Origin: Fidelibacterota bacterium
GTDB lineage: Bacteria > Fidelibacterota > UBA2242
Length of the DNA stretch: 5,683 bases
Direction: 5' to 3'
Assembly (NCBI GenBank): GCA_003645845.1
Contig: QNCV01000180.1
Coordinates: forward strand, 1 to 5,683
Shown here piece after piece: positions 1 to 5,548 of this stretch (its first letter is position 1; each line of letters begins with the position of its first letter). The notes under the pieces are model-generated. The model made no database searches and had not been told where the DNA came from. It was given only the letters and a program-made list of their open reading frames with translations. The position numbers were made by a program, and so were the translations under genes.

Positions 1-837
1 ATTCTGAAAGGCCTGGCGGAATCCGAAATGTGTTTGCCCTATACGATCGAAAAACTGCATAATACTATTGCCGAATTGAATCAGTCATATGAAAAACTTG
101 ATGACACAAAGGCGGCTCTGGCGCAGGCGGAAAAATTGGCGAGCATGGGGCAATTGGCTGCCGGAATTGCGCATGAGGTCAACAATCCCCTGGGTGTGGT
201 GCTTATGTATGCTCATCTGCTTCGGGAAGAGTGCCCGCCCGATTCGGAAATGGCTGAAGATATAAAAATGGTTGTTGAGCAGGCAGACCGCTGTAAAAAT
301 ATTGTCTCGGGACTTCTGGATTTTGCCCGTCAGTCAAAAGTGCAGCATAAGGCGGTCAATATTGTGGAGATGATCGAAAATGTGCTGCGGATTATTAAAC
401 CCCCAACCGGCATTAGCCTGACCGTTGAGAAAAACGTTGACGATCCCATTGCCGAAATTGACCGGGATCAGATGATCCAGGTGATTACCAATCTGGTGAA
501 TAACAGCATTACAGCGATGCCCGACGGTGGAAACATTACTGTCGGCTGTACCGGTGATGATTCCAAAATTGTCATCTTTGTCAAAGATACGGGGACGGGC
601 ATTCCCAAAGAGCATTTGTCCAAAATATTCGAACCCTTTTTTACCACAAAAAAAGTAGGACAGGGAACCGGACTGGGGCTGTCCATTATTTACGGCATTG
701 TCAAAATGCACAATGGCGACATTGGGGTTGAATCCAATGCCGATCCAACCAAAGGACCGACGGGAACAACTTTCCGGATTACCCTGCCGAGACGACGGAT
801 AATAAAGCGAAATCATAACCTGAAAGGTGAAAACTGA
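1..837 (+). CDS. Sensor histidine kinase, 3' part (5' end outside window)
   Basis: The reading frame is open from base 1, so the ATG at 28 is probably internal and the sensory part lies upstream. In order, the visible protein shows a coiled-coil linker (about residues 15-45 of the fragment), a HisKA dimerisation domain with the phospho-accepting His in GIAHEVNNPLG (His codon 172-174), and an HATPase domain. That domain has an N-box around residue 164 (NLVNNS), G1 (DTGTGIP, about 196), F-box (EPFFTTKK, about 211) and G2 (GQGTGLGLS, about 220). All catalytic motifs are intact. The H-box type resembles NtrB-like kinases, and no membrane segment is seen in this part. It should autophosphorylate and pass phosphate to the receivers encoded 3 nt downstream. 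Sensory [FeFe]-hydrogenase domains or PAS domains fused to such kinases are known in hydrogenase clusters, so an H2- or redox-sensing N-terminus is possible but cannot be seen here. Confidence 0.93.
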   Translation: MLKGLAESEMCLPYTIEKLHNTIAELNQSYEKLDDTKAALAQAEKLASMGQLAAGIAHEVNNPLGVVLMYAHLLREECPPDSEMAEDIKMVVEQADRCKNIVSGLLDFARQSKVQHKAVNIVEMIENVLRIIKPPTGISLTVEKNVDDPIAEIDRDQMIQVITNLVNNSITAMPDGGNITVGCTGDDSKIVIFVKDTGTGIPKEHLSKIFEPFFTTKKVGQGTGLGLSIIYGIVKMHNGDIGVESNADPTKGPTGTTFRITLPRRRIIKRNHNLKGEN

Positions 838-840
838 GCA

Positions 841-1239
841 ATGAACAAGGAACCCAAAACAATTTTAGTGGTGGATGACGATATCGATTTTCTGATTCAG
901 ACGGAAACCGTCCTGAAAGCCCAAGGCTTTAATGTCGTCAAAGCCGAAAGCCAAAGCGAAGCGGAGGAATTGTTGAAAAAGATTCAGCCGGATCTGGCGA
1001 TTTTGGACCTGATGATGGAGCATTTTGACGGCGGTTTTGCACTGGCCTATCACATTAAGAAAATCAATCCGGACCTTCCGGTCATTATCTGTTCGGCGGT
1101 GACAAGCGAGACCGGTATGAAATTTGACGCTTCCACCAAAGAAGAACGCTCCTGGATCAAGGCCGATCTCTTTTTGTCAAAGCCGATCCGCCACGAACAG
1201 TTGTTGCGTGAAATCAAGCGCTTGCTGGGACTGGACTAA
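841..1239 (+). CDS. Stand-alone response regulator receiver protein
   Basis: This is a single receiver domain of 132 residues with no output domain. The acidic pocket is VVDDD (Asp12-Asp14), the phospho-acceptor is Asp56 in LAILDLMME, the switch residue is Ser85 in ICSAV, and the conserved Lys-Pro is Lys114-Pro115. Between the switch residue and the Lys there is a longer charged stretch than usual (about residues 90-109, including KEERSWIKAD). The start codon lies 3 nt after the kinase stop, with a Shine-Dalgarno-like AGGTGA at 824-829 inside the end of the kinase gene. The role is inferred to be phosphate transfer or protein-protein output within a phosphorelay between the two flanking kinases, like other single-domain receivers. 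Its target is unknown. Confidence 0.92.
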   Translation: MNKEPKTILVVDDDIDFLIQTETVLKAQGFNVVKAESQSEAEELLKKIQPDLAILDLMMEHFDGGFALAYHIKKINPDLPVIICSAVTSETGMKFDASTKEERSWIKADLFLSKPIRHEQLLREIKRLLGLD

Positions 1240-1242
1240 ACC

Positions 1243-2367
1243 ATGCCGACCCTGAAGACTCTGGTAGTGGATGATGAACCGGGCATACGTCTGGGGATTC
1301 GCCGAATTTTATCCAAATATGTTGCGAATTTACCGGACATGGAAGAGGAAGTTGAATTTGACGTCGATTTGGCGGAAAATGCCGAAGATGCGCTCGAAAA
1401 AATCAATGTTCATCGTCCTGATCTTCTTATTCTGGATTATAAACTACCCTCTATGAGCGGTTTGGAACTGCTTGAAAAAGTTCGTACTGCCGATCATGAA
1501 ATGGTTACCATCATGATTACAGCCTACGCCTCGCTAAATACGGCGGTATCCGCTATCAAACGGGGCGCCTTCGATTTTCTCGCGAAACCCTTTGAACCCG
1601 ATGATCTGAGAAAGACCGTTTTTAAAGCTATACAGAATCTTTTTCTGGCGCGACAGATCCGGCAGTTGGAGCAGGAAAAAAAGCAGGTGCGATTTCAGTT
1701 TATCTCGGTGTTGGGGCACGAGTTGAAAGCGCCGATCAATGCCATTGAGGGATATCTGAATATTATGGAGGAACGGGTTGCCGGTAATGACATTTCCGCC
1801 TATGAAGAGATGATCAGGCGCAGTCTGTTGCGCATTCAGGGGATGCGTAAAATGATTGCAGATCTGCTGGACCTGACTCGTCTTGAATCTGGGCAAAAAA
1901 AGCGGGAAATATCCCAACAGAATATCGTTAAAATTGCCAAAAATGCTATCGAGACGGTTCAGCCTTCTGCTGATAAACGGAGCATCAAAATCAACCTTTC
2001 TGCCGATGAACCTGTGCTGATGCAATGCGACCCCGGTGAGATAGAAATTGTCTTTAATAATCTGCTGACCAACGCAGTTAAATACAATAAGGATAACGGC
2101 TCTGTGGATTTCGACATTCACCGGGAAAATGAGCAGATTATTATCACCGTCAGCGATACCGGTATCGGCATGACGGAAGAGGAATGCAAACGGCTGTTCC
2201 AGGAATTCGGACGTATTAAAAACCCCAAAACCAGAGAAATTCCCGGCAGCGGACTCGGTCTGTCTATTCTCAAGAAAATCGCCGATCTCTATGACGGCTG
2301 TATCAAAGTTGAAAGTCAGCCTGATGTTGGCTCAACATTCACCGTTACACTTCGATCGGCAGAATAA
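1243..2367 (+). CDS. Receiver-histidine kinase hybrid (response regulator at N-terminus)
   Basis: This 374-residue soluble protein has an N-terminal receiver domain and a C-terminal kinase. Receiver (about 1-130): acidic pairs at Asp10-Asp11, phospho-acceptor Asp65 in LLILDYKLPSMSG, switch Thr93, and Lys115-Pro116. It carries an acidic insertion around residues 28-40, after the first helix. A helical linker (about 132-150) leads to HisKA with His159 in GHELKAPINAIEGY. The HATPase domain has an N-box near 272 (NNLLTNAVKYN), G1 near 305 (DTGIGM) and G2 at 335 (GSGLGLS). There is no DNA-binding domain and no transmembrane segment. The order receiver-then-kinase suggests that phosphorylation of Asp65 by the upstream kinase tunes the activity of the second kinase. 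The start is 3 nt after the receiver gene's stop, so the two are probably translated together. The final target is not in the window. Confidence 0.93.
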   Translation: MPTLKTLVVDDEPGIRLGIRRILSKYVANLPDMEEEVEFDVDLAENAEDALEKINVHRPDLLILDYKLPSMSGLELLEKVRTADHEMVTIMITAYASLNTAVSAIKRGAFDFLAKPFEPDDLRKTVFKAIQNLFLARQIRQLEQEKKQVRFQFISVLGHELKAPINAIEGYLNIMEERVAGNDISAYEEMIRRSLLRIQGMRKMIADLLDLTRLESGQKKREISQQNIVKIAKNAIETVQPSADKRSIKINLSADEPVLMQCDPGEIEIVFNNLLTNAVKYNKDNGSVDFDIHRENEQIIITVSDTGIGMTEEECKRLFQEFGRIKNPKTREIPGSGLGLSILKKIADLYDGCIKVESQPDVGSTFTVTLRSAE

Positions 2368-2467
2368 TGTTTTGTCTCTGAGATGTACTTTGTAGTTGCG
2401 TATTCGGAAGATTCGATGTTTCAAGCGGGTTTGATTGACAAATATCTTTTCTCTAAAAGCAATTCAT

Positions 2468-2473
2468 TATAAA
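2468..2473 (+). promoter_or_regulatory. Possible -10 element for the hydrogenase maturation operon
   Basis: TATAAA lies in an AT-rich stretch 113 bases before the regulator's ATG and would start transcription near 2480, giving a leader of about 105 nt. A perfect TTGACA sits at 2435-2440, but the gap to this -10 is 27 bp, too long for a standard sigma-70 promoter, and no better -35 is seen at 16-18 bp. The bases 2368-2514 otherwise show no gene, no convincing terminator for the upstream signalling operon, and only a weak 5-bp hairpin (CTTTT/AAAAG, 2446-2459). Confidence 0.22.
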
Positions 2474-2514
2474 TTACCCCGGTTTTTGCCTGAGATGAAG
2501 GAAATATCTAACAT

Positions 2515-2585
2515 CAAGGGATGCGAAAAAACGACAACATATTCTGCGTAGTTTCCATCCCTTGTCCAAGCGGATGGATTTTTTT
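2515..2585 (+). promoter_or_regulatory. Candidate riboswitch/attenuator leader, class unknown
   Basis: Three segments can pair in two exclusive ways. Segment A, CAAGGGATG (2515-2523), is a perfect 9-bp reverse complement of segment B, CATCCCTTG (2556-2564). Segment B is also the 5' arm of a terminator hairpin with segment C, AAGCGGATGG (2568-2577). Inside the A:B stem, AAACGAC (2529-2535) can pair with GTAGTTT (2548-2554) with one G-A mismatch, leaving a 12-nt loop. A:B pairing would open the terminator and expose GGATGG (2572-2577), which sits 8 nt before the ATG at 2586 and looks like its ribosome-binding site. The layout is typical of a 5' regulatory RNA that controls both termination and initiation. 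I could not match it to TPP, SAM, fluoride, preQ1, cobalamin or other classes I know. The folds are seen by base complementarity; ligand and function are inference. Confidence 0.5.
2555..2585 (+). terminator. Intrinsic terminator hairpin ending at the regulator start codon
   Basis: The arms CCATCCCTT (2555-2563) and AAG-C-GGATGG (2568-2577) form nine pairs around a GTCC loop with one bulged C at 2571, and T2554-A2578 can add a tenth. Seven Ts (2579-2585) follow, then ATG directly. No other terminator is seen between the signalling operon and this point. If it worked constitutively, nothing downstream could be transcribed from upstream, so conditional termination is the likely reading. The same hairpin hides the GGATGG ribosome-binding site. 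Confidence 0.6.
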
Positions 2586-2834
2586 ATGGAAAAGAAATTA
2601 CACACAACGACAATTACGGTTTATGACCGGGATGCTTCCTATCAGCAGGTGGGTGAACTATTACATAACCACGCAAAGAACATTCTGTTACGGGTTGGTT
2701 ATCCCCTGGAACGCCATAACGCTGCAATCATTTTCCTGATTCTGGAGATGACCACCGATGAGTTAGGAGCATTGACCGGAAAACTGGGGCAAATTCCCAC
2801 TGTAAAAGTCAAATCAACGACATTGAAAATATAG
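2586..2834 (+). CDS. TM1266-family iron-only hydrogenase system regulator
   Basis: This small 82-residue protein matches the TM1266-type family found beside [FeFe]-hydrogenase maturation genes, which has a ferredoxin-like/ACT-type fold related to the NikR C-terminal domain. Family hallmarks seen are the N-terminal strand (TTTITVYDRD), a central ILLRVGYPL, and the C-terminal block TTDELGALTGKLGQIPTVKVKS. There is no DNA-binding helix, membrane segment or signal peptide. The start at 2586 is preferred because GGATGG lies 8 nt upstream and the family begins at this point. In-frame TTG 2562 and ATG 2574 would add residues encoded by the terminator hairpin, which is unlikely. Its stop directly abuts the hydE start, implying coupled translation. 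The regulatory role is a family annotation based mainly on gene context; a small-molecule or metal sensor is plausible but unproven. Confidence 0.88.
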   Translation: MEKKLHTTTITVYDRDASYQQVGELLHNHAKNILLRVGYPLERHNAAIIFLILEMTTDELGALTGKLGQIPTVKVKSTTLKI

Positions 2835-3851
2835 ATGAATCTATCTGACAGGGAAATTCGTGAATATCTGAAGGGTAAGGACGACGCTAAGCTCTTTGCG
2901 GAAGCCGACCGGATTCGACGTGATATTTTTGGAAAGGACGTGTTCTTGCGTGGTATTCTTGAATTTTCCAATTATTGCAAACAGAACTGTCTCTACTGTG
3001 GTTTAAGACGGGACAATCATGAAATTCTTCGCTATCGTCTCAGCAATTCTGAAATTATGAAATGCGCAGAGGAAATTGTGAATTCCGGAATATCGACAAT
3101 AGTATTTCAGACCGGGGAAGATCCTTATTATTCTGACAATGAGATTGCGAATATCATTAGCGCTATAAAAACTAAATACAATATTGCGGTAACACTATCC
3201 CTGGGAGAACGTAAAAGAGAGACATATAAACTGTGGCGGGATGCCGGAGCCGACCGTTACCTGATTCGCATGGAGAGTTTCAACCTTAAGAATTACTCAA
3301 ATGCCCGTCCCGGAACAATCTGGCAAAATCGCCGGAAGTGTCTTGAATATTTAGATGAACTTGGATATGAGATTGGCTCCGGAATAATGGTCGGACTGCC
3401 GGGCGATACACTCGAAGACATTGTCACAGCTATAAAAGAGTTGACATCCATGCATCTGCATATGATTGGCGCGGGACCTTTTATCGCACACCCTCAGACA
3501 CCGTTTTCCAATAAAAAAAATGGTAGTTTTGATATGACGCTTCGCGTATACGCAATCATGCGAATTTTGAATCCTCTGGCGAACATTCCTTCCACCAGCG
3601 CTATGGAAAGCGCCCATTTGAGAGGACGAATGAAAGGATTACAGGTTGGAGCAAACGTTATAATGCCTTCCTTTACACCGAAACGGATAAGGGAATTGTA
3701 CAATATTTATCCCGGCAAGAATGTCCAGGATGACATTGATAAAGATGATTTACAGGCGGCACTTGACATGATAGTAAAAGCCGGGTACAAAGTGTCTTTC
3801 GCAAGAGGAGATTCGCCTTTAAAAAGTTCAAAGTTCAAAGTTCAAAGTTGA
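2835..3851 (+). CDS. hydE: [FeFe]-hydrogenase maturase HydE (radical SAM)
   Basis: HydE is a radical SAM enzyme of H-cluster assembly that processes the HydG-made Fe(CO)2CN synthon on the way to the 2Fe subcluster carried by HydF. The 338-residue protein shows the cluster motif CX3CX2C at Cys48, Cys52 and Cys55 (YCKQNCLYCGLRR), followed by the HydE-typical blocks FQTGEDPYY, TLSLGERKRE, GADRYLIRMES, MVGLPGDT, GPFIAHPQTPF and GANVIMPSFTP. The cysteines that bind a second Fe-S cluster in Thermotoga HydE are absent near YPGKNVQDD, as is common in the family. The ATG follows the regulator's TAG with no gap and no clear Shine-Dalgarno, so translation probably depends on coupling. The C-terminus is odd: residues 330-338 and the TGA stop are encoded by the heptamer array that starts at 3823. 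The family-like end is near ARGDSP, so the tail is probably neutral. Confidence 0.97.
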   Translation: MNLSDREIREYLKGKDDAKLFAEADRIRRDIFGKDVFLRGILEFSNYCKQNCLYCGLRRDNHEILRYRLSNSEIMKCAEEIVNSGISTIVFQTGEDPYYSDNEIANIISAIKTKYNIAVTLSLGERKRETYKLWRDAGADRYLIRMESFNLKNYSNARPGTIWQNRRKCLEYLDELGYEIGSGIMVGLPGDTLEDIVTAIKELTSMHLHMIGAGPFIAHPQTPFSNKKNGSFDMTLRVYAIMRILNPLANIPSTSAMESAHLRGRMKGLQVGANVIMPSFTPKRIRELYNIYPGKNVQDDIDKDDLQAALDMIVKAGYKVSFARGDSPLKSSKFKVQS

Positions 3852-3920
3852 AAGTGCAAAGTTGAAAGTTGAAAGTGCAAAGTTGAAAGTTCAAAGTTGA
3901 AAGTTCAAAGTTGAAAGCGT
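3823..3920 (+). repeat. Heptamer tandem array, 13 copies plus one degenerate
   Basis: Thirteen uninterrupted 7-bp units run from 3823 to 3913, each AAAGTTC, AAAGTTG or AAAGTGC, followed by a degenerate AAAGCGT (3914-3920). With C, G and g for these variants the order is C C C G g G G g G C G C G. This reveals nested duplications: a 21-bp unit (G g G) twice at 3844-3885, then a 14-bp unit (C G) twice at 3886-3913. The array covers the last nine codons and stop of hydE and most of the gap before hydG. Heptanucleotide intergenic arrays are known in several bacterial groups, for example the STRR repeats of cyanobacteria; a function is not established. Confidence 0.95.
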
Positions 3921-3984
3921 AAAAATGCTGTATAAATTTAAAAATACGAGTAATTAGTACATTTACCATGATAACAAATAAAAA

Positions 3985-3990
3985 AGAGGG
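3985..3990 (+). promoter_or_regulatory. Ribosome-binding site that sets the hydG start
   Basis: AGAGGG lies 4 nt before ATG 3995 and is the best Shine-Dalgarno in the hydE-hydG gap. The in-frame upstream ATG at 3968 has none, so 3995 is preferred and hydG encodes 507 rather than 516 residues. An AT-rich TATAAA at 3931-3936 just after the heptamer array could be a -10, but no correctly spaced -35 is seen. Confidence 0.7.
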
Positions 3991-3994
3991 AAAA

Positions 3995-5518
3995 ATGTCG
4001 GATTTAGCAGTTAAAGAATGGATAAAACAGGTTATAAAAAATGATGAGATTGACAAATATCTGATCGATGGTGAAGATTTTATCAATGAACAGGAAATAG
4101 AAAATCATTTAAACAATAACCGGAAATCGGACAAACAGCAGATACGGGATATTATTCAAAAATCTTTGCGAATTGAACGACTGGAACCTGCTGAAACGGC
4201 TGCTCTGCTGCAAGTGGAAGACCCTGAACTATGGGAAGAGATGTACGCTGCCGGTCTTGAGGTTAAACGAAAAGTATACGATAACCGAATCGTCTTCTTT
4301 GCACCACTTTATTGCAGTAATCTCTGCGTGAATAATTGCGCCTATTGCGGTTTTCGGTACGATAATAAAGACGAAAGGCGGCGGATTCTTACAATGGATG
4401 AAGTCCGGCAAGAGACGGAAGTTGTGATTTCTGAAGGTCATAAGCGTATGATCGTTGTTTATGGCGAACACCCACGCTCAGATGCAGATTATATTGCCCG
4501 TACAATCGAGACGATTTACGGCGTAAAAAAGAAGGCCAGACACGGATTCGGTGAAATTCGTCGGGTGAATATCAACGCAGCGCCAATGTCGATAGCCGAT
4601 TTAAAGAAACTCTGGAACGTGGGGATTGGAACCTACCAGGTTTTTCAGGAAACCTATCATAAACCGACCTATGCCAAACTGCATCCGGCAAACACGATTA
4701 AAGGAAATTATCGGTGGCGCCTGTATGCCCTGCACAGGGCGATGGATGCCGGAATCGACGACTTGGCAATCGGTGCACTATTTGGACTCTATGACTGGCG
4801 TTTTGAAGTGATGGGACTGCTGTATCATGCTATTGACCTGGAACGACAGTTCGGAATAGGACCCCATACAATCTCATTTCCGCGGATGACGCCGGCATCC
4901 GGTTCTTTCATCAGCACTCATTCAAAATATCTGGTAAGTGATGAGGATTTTAAAAAACTGGTAACGGTTCTGAGATTGTCCGTGCCCTATACCGGACTGA
5001 TTATTACCGCCCGTGAAAGGGCTGATCTGCGCAGAGATGTTATCAGGGTCGGTTGCACCCAGACCGATGCCTCGACAAAGATAGGCATCGGCGGGTATAC
5101 CGAAGCGCTGAAAAAACTGAGTCAATTGGAACTGGCTAATCAGGAAATCGACAAACAGCAATTTATACTCGGAGACACCCGCCGTTTGGATGATGTGGTC
5201 CGGGAACTGGTGGAAATGGGAATGATCACATCCTTTTGCACAGCCGGATATCGTTGCGGACGAACCGGTGACAAGATTATGGAATTACTGAAAAGCTGCA
5301 AGGAAGGAAAATTCTGTAAACTGAATGCTGTATTAACTTTCCGGGAATACCTGGATGATTATGCATCACCGGAAACAAAAGCCATCGGCGAAAAGCTGAT
5401 CGAAAGGGAATTGACGGAGATTCGTCAAAATCCCTTTTTCAGAAAGGGAACACTGTTGCAAAGCTTTGAAAAAATGTATCAGAGGACGGTAGACGGGGAA
5501 AGAGATGTCTATATATAG
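3995..5518 (+). CDS. hydG: [FeFe]-hydrogenase maturase HydG (tyrosine lyase, radical SAM)
   Basis: HydG cleaves L-tyrosine with SAM to p-cresol and yields CO and cyanide, delivered as an Fe-Cys-bound synthon for the H-cluster. Numbered from ATG 3995 (507 residues), the radical SAM motif is CX3CX2C at Cys111, Cys115 and Cys118 (LCVNNCAYCGFR), with one further Cys107 before it. Family blocks follow: GHKRMIVVYGEHP, GIGTYQVFQETYH, GPHTISFPRMTPA, and a C-terminal thiamine-associated-type region ending GERDVYI. It is longer than typical HydG (about 470) because of an N-terminal extension of roughly 25-30 residues before the DGEDFINEQEIE block. The auxiliary-cluster motif CX2CX22C is altered: Cys415 and Cys441 are present, but the middle Cys is Gly418, and Cys421 stands three residues later; Cys435 is also extra. 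The reading frame is intact. It lies 143 bp after hydE, separated by a heptamer array. Confidence 0.96.
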   Translation: MSDLAVKEWIKQVIKNDEIDKYLIDGEDFINEQEIENHLNNNRKSDKQQIRDIIQKSLRIERLEPAETAALLQVEDPELWEEMYAAGLEVKRKVYDNRIVFFAPLYCSNLCVNNCAYCGFRYDNKDERRRILTMDEVRQETEVVISEGHKRMIVVYGEHPRSDADYIARTIETIYGVKKKARHGFGEIRRVNINAAPMSIADLKKLWNVGIGTYQVFQETYHKPTYAKLHPANTIKGNYRWRLYALHRAMDAGIDDLAIGALFGLYDWRFEVMGLLYHAIDLERQFGIGPHTISFPRMTPASGSFISTHSKYLVSDEDFKKLVTVLRLSVPYTGLIITARERADLRRDVIRVGCTQTDASTKIGIGGYTEALKKLSQLELANQEIDKQQFILGDTRRLDDVVRELVEMGMITSFCTAGYRCGRTGDKIMELLKSCKEGKFCKLNAVLTFREYLDDYASPETKAIGEKLIERELTEIRQNPFFRKGTLLQSFEKMYQRTVDGERDVYI

Positions 5519-5520
5519 AG

Positions 5521-5548
5521 TTGAGTTTTGAGGCATGAGATTTGAGAT
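5521..5548 (+). repeat. Short degenerate heptamer array overlapping the next start codon
   Basis: Four 7-bp units, TTGAGTT, TTGAGGC, ATGAGAT and TTGAGAT, share the core WTGAG and follow 2 nt after the hydG stop. The third unit contains the ATG (5535) of the downstream gene and the fourth encodes its next codons. It is a different heptamer from the AAAGTTC array after hydE, though both have the same period and sit at the 3' end of a maturase gene. Confidence 0.65.

Noticed and set aside
334..816. Minus-strand ORF of 160 codons inside the first kinase gene.
   Set aside because: It is antisense to a kinase with intact H, N, G1 and G2 motifs, and its translation shows no recognisable domain.
2431..2444. 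FNR/CRP-like site, TTGAT-N4-AAATA.
   Set aside because: Only the left half fits the TTGAT-N4-ATCAA consensus.
2490..2551. TPP riboswitch: CTGAGA at 2490-2495 and GCGTAG at 2546-2551 resemble two conserved TPP elements.
   Set aside because: The central conserved ACCTGATC-type block is absent between them, the spacing is wrong, and the clear stems in the region do not follow the TPP fold.
2521..2739. A 72-codon ORF starting ATG 2521, possibly a leader peptide for attenuation.
   Set aside because: It overlaps the regulator gene out of frame, has AAGGG directly against the ATG with no spacing, shows no run of one regulatory amino acid, and its protein resembles nothing.
3823..3920. CRISPR-like array.
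   Set aside because: Units are 7 bp and contiguous with no spacers.
3931..3936. Promoter for hydG (TATAAA after the array; TTGAAA at 3911-3916).
   Set aside because: The gap is only 14 bp, and TTGAAA recurs throughout the repeat, so the match carries little weight.
3835..4086. Minus-strand ORF across the heptamer array.
   Set aside because: Its repetitive C-terminal part is only the 7-bp repeat read in another strand (period of seven residues), and the rest is antisense to hydG.
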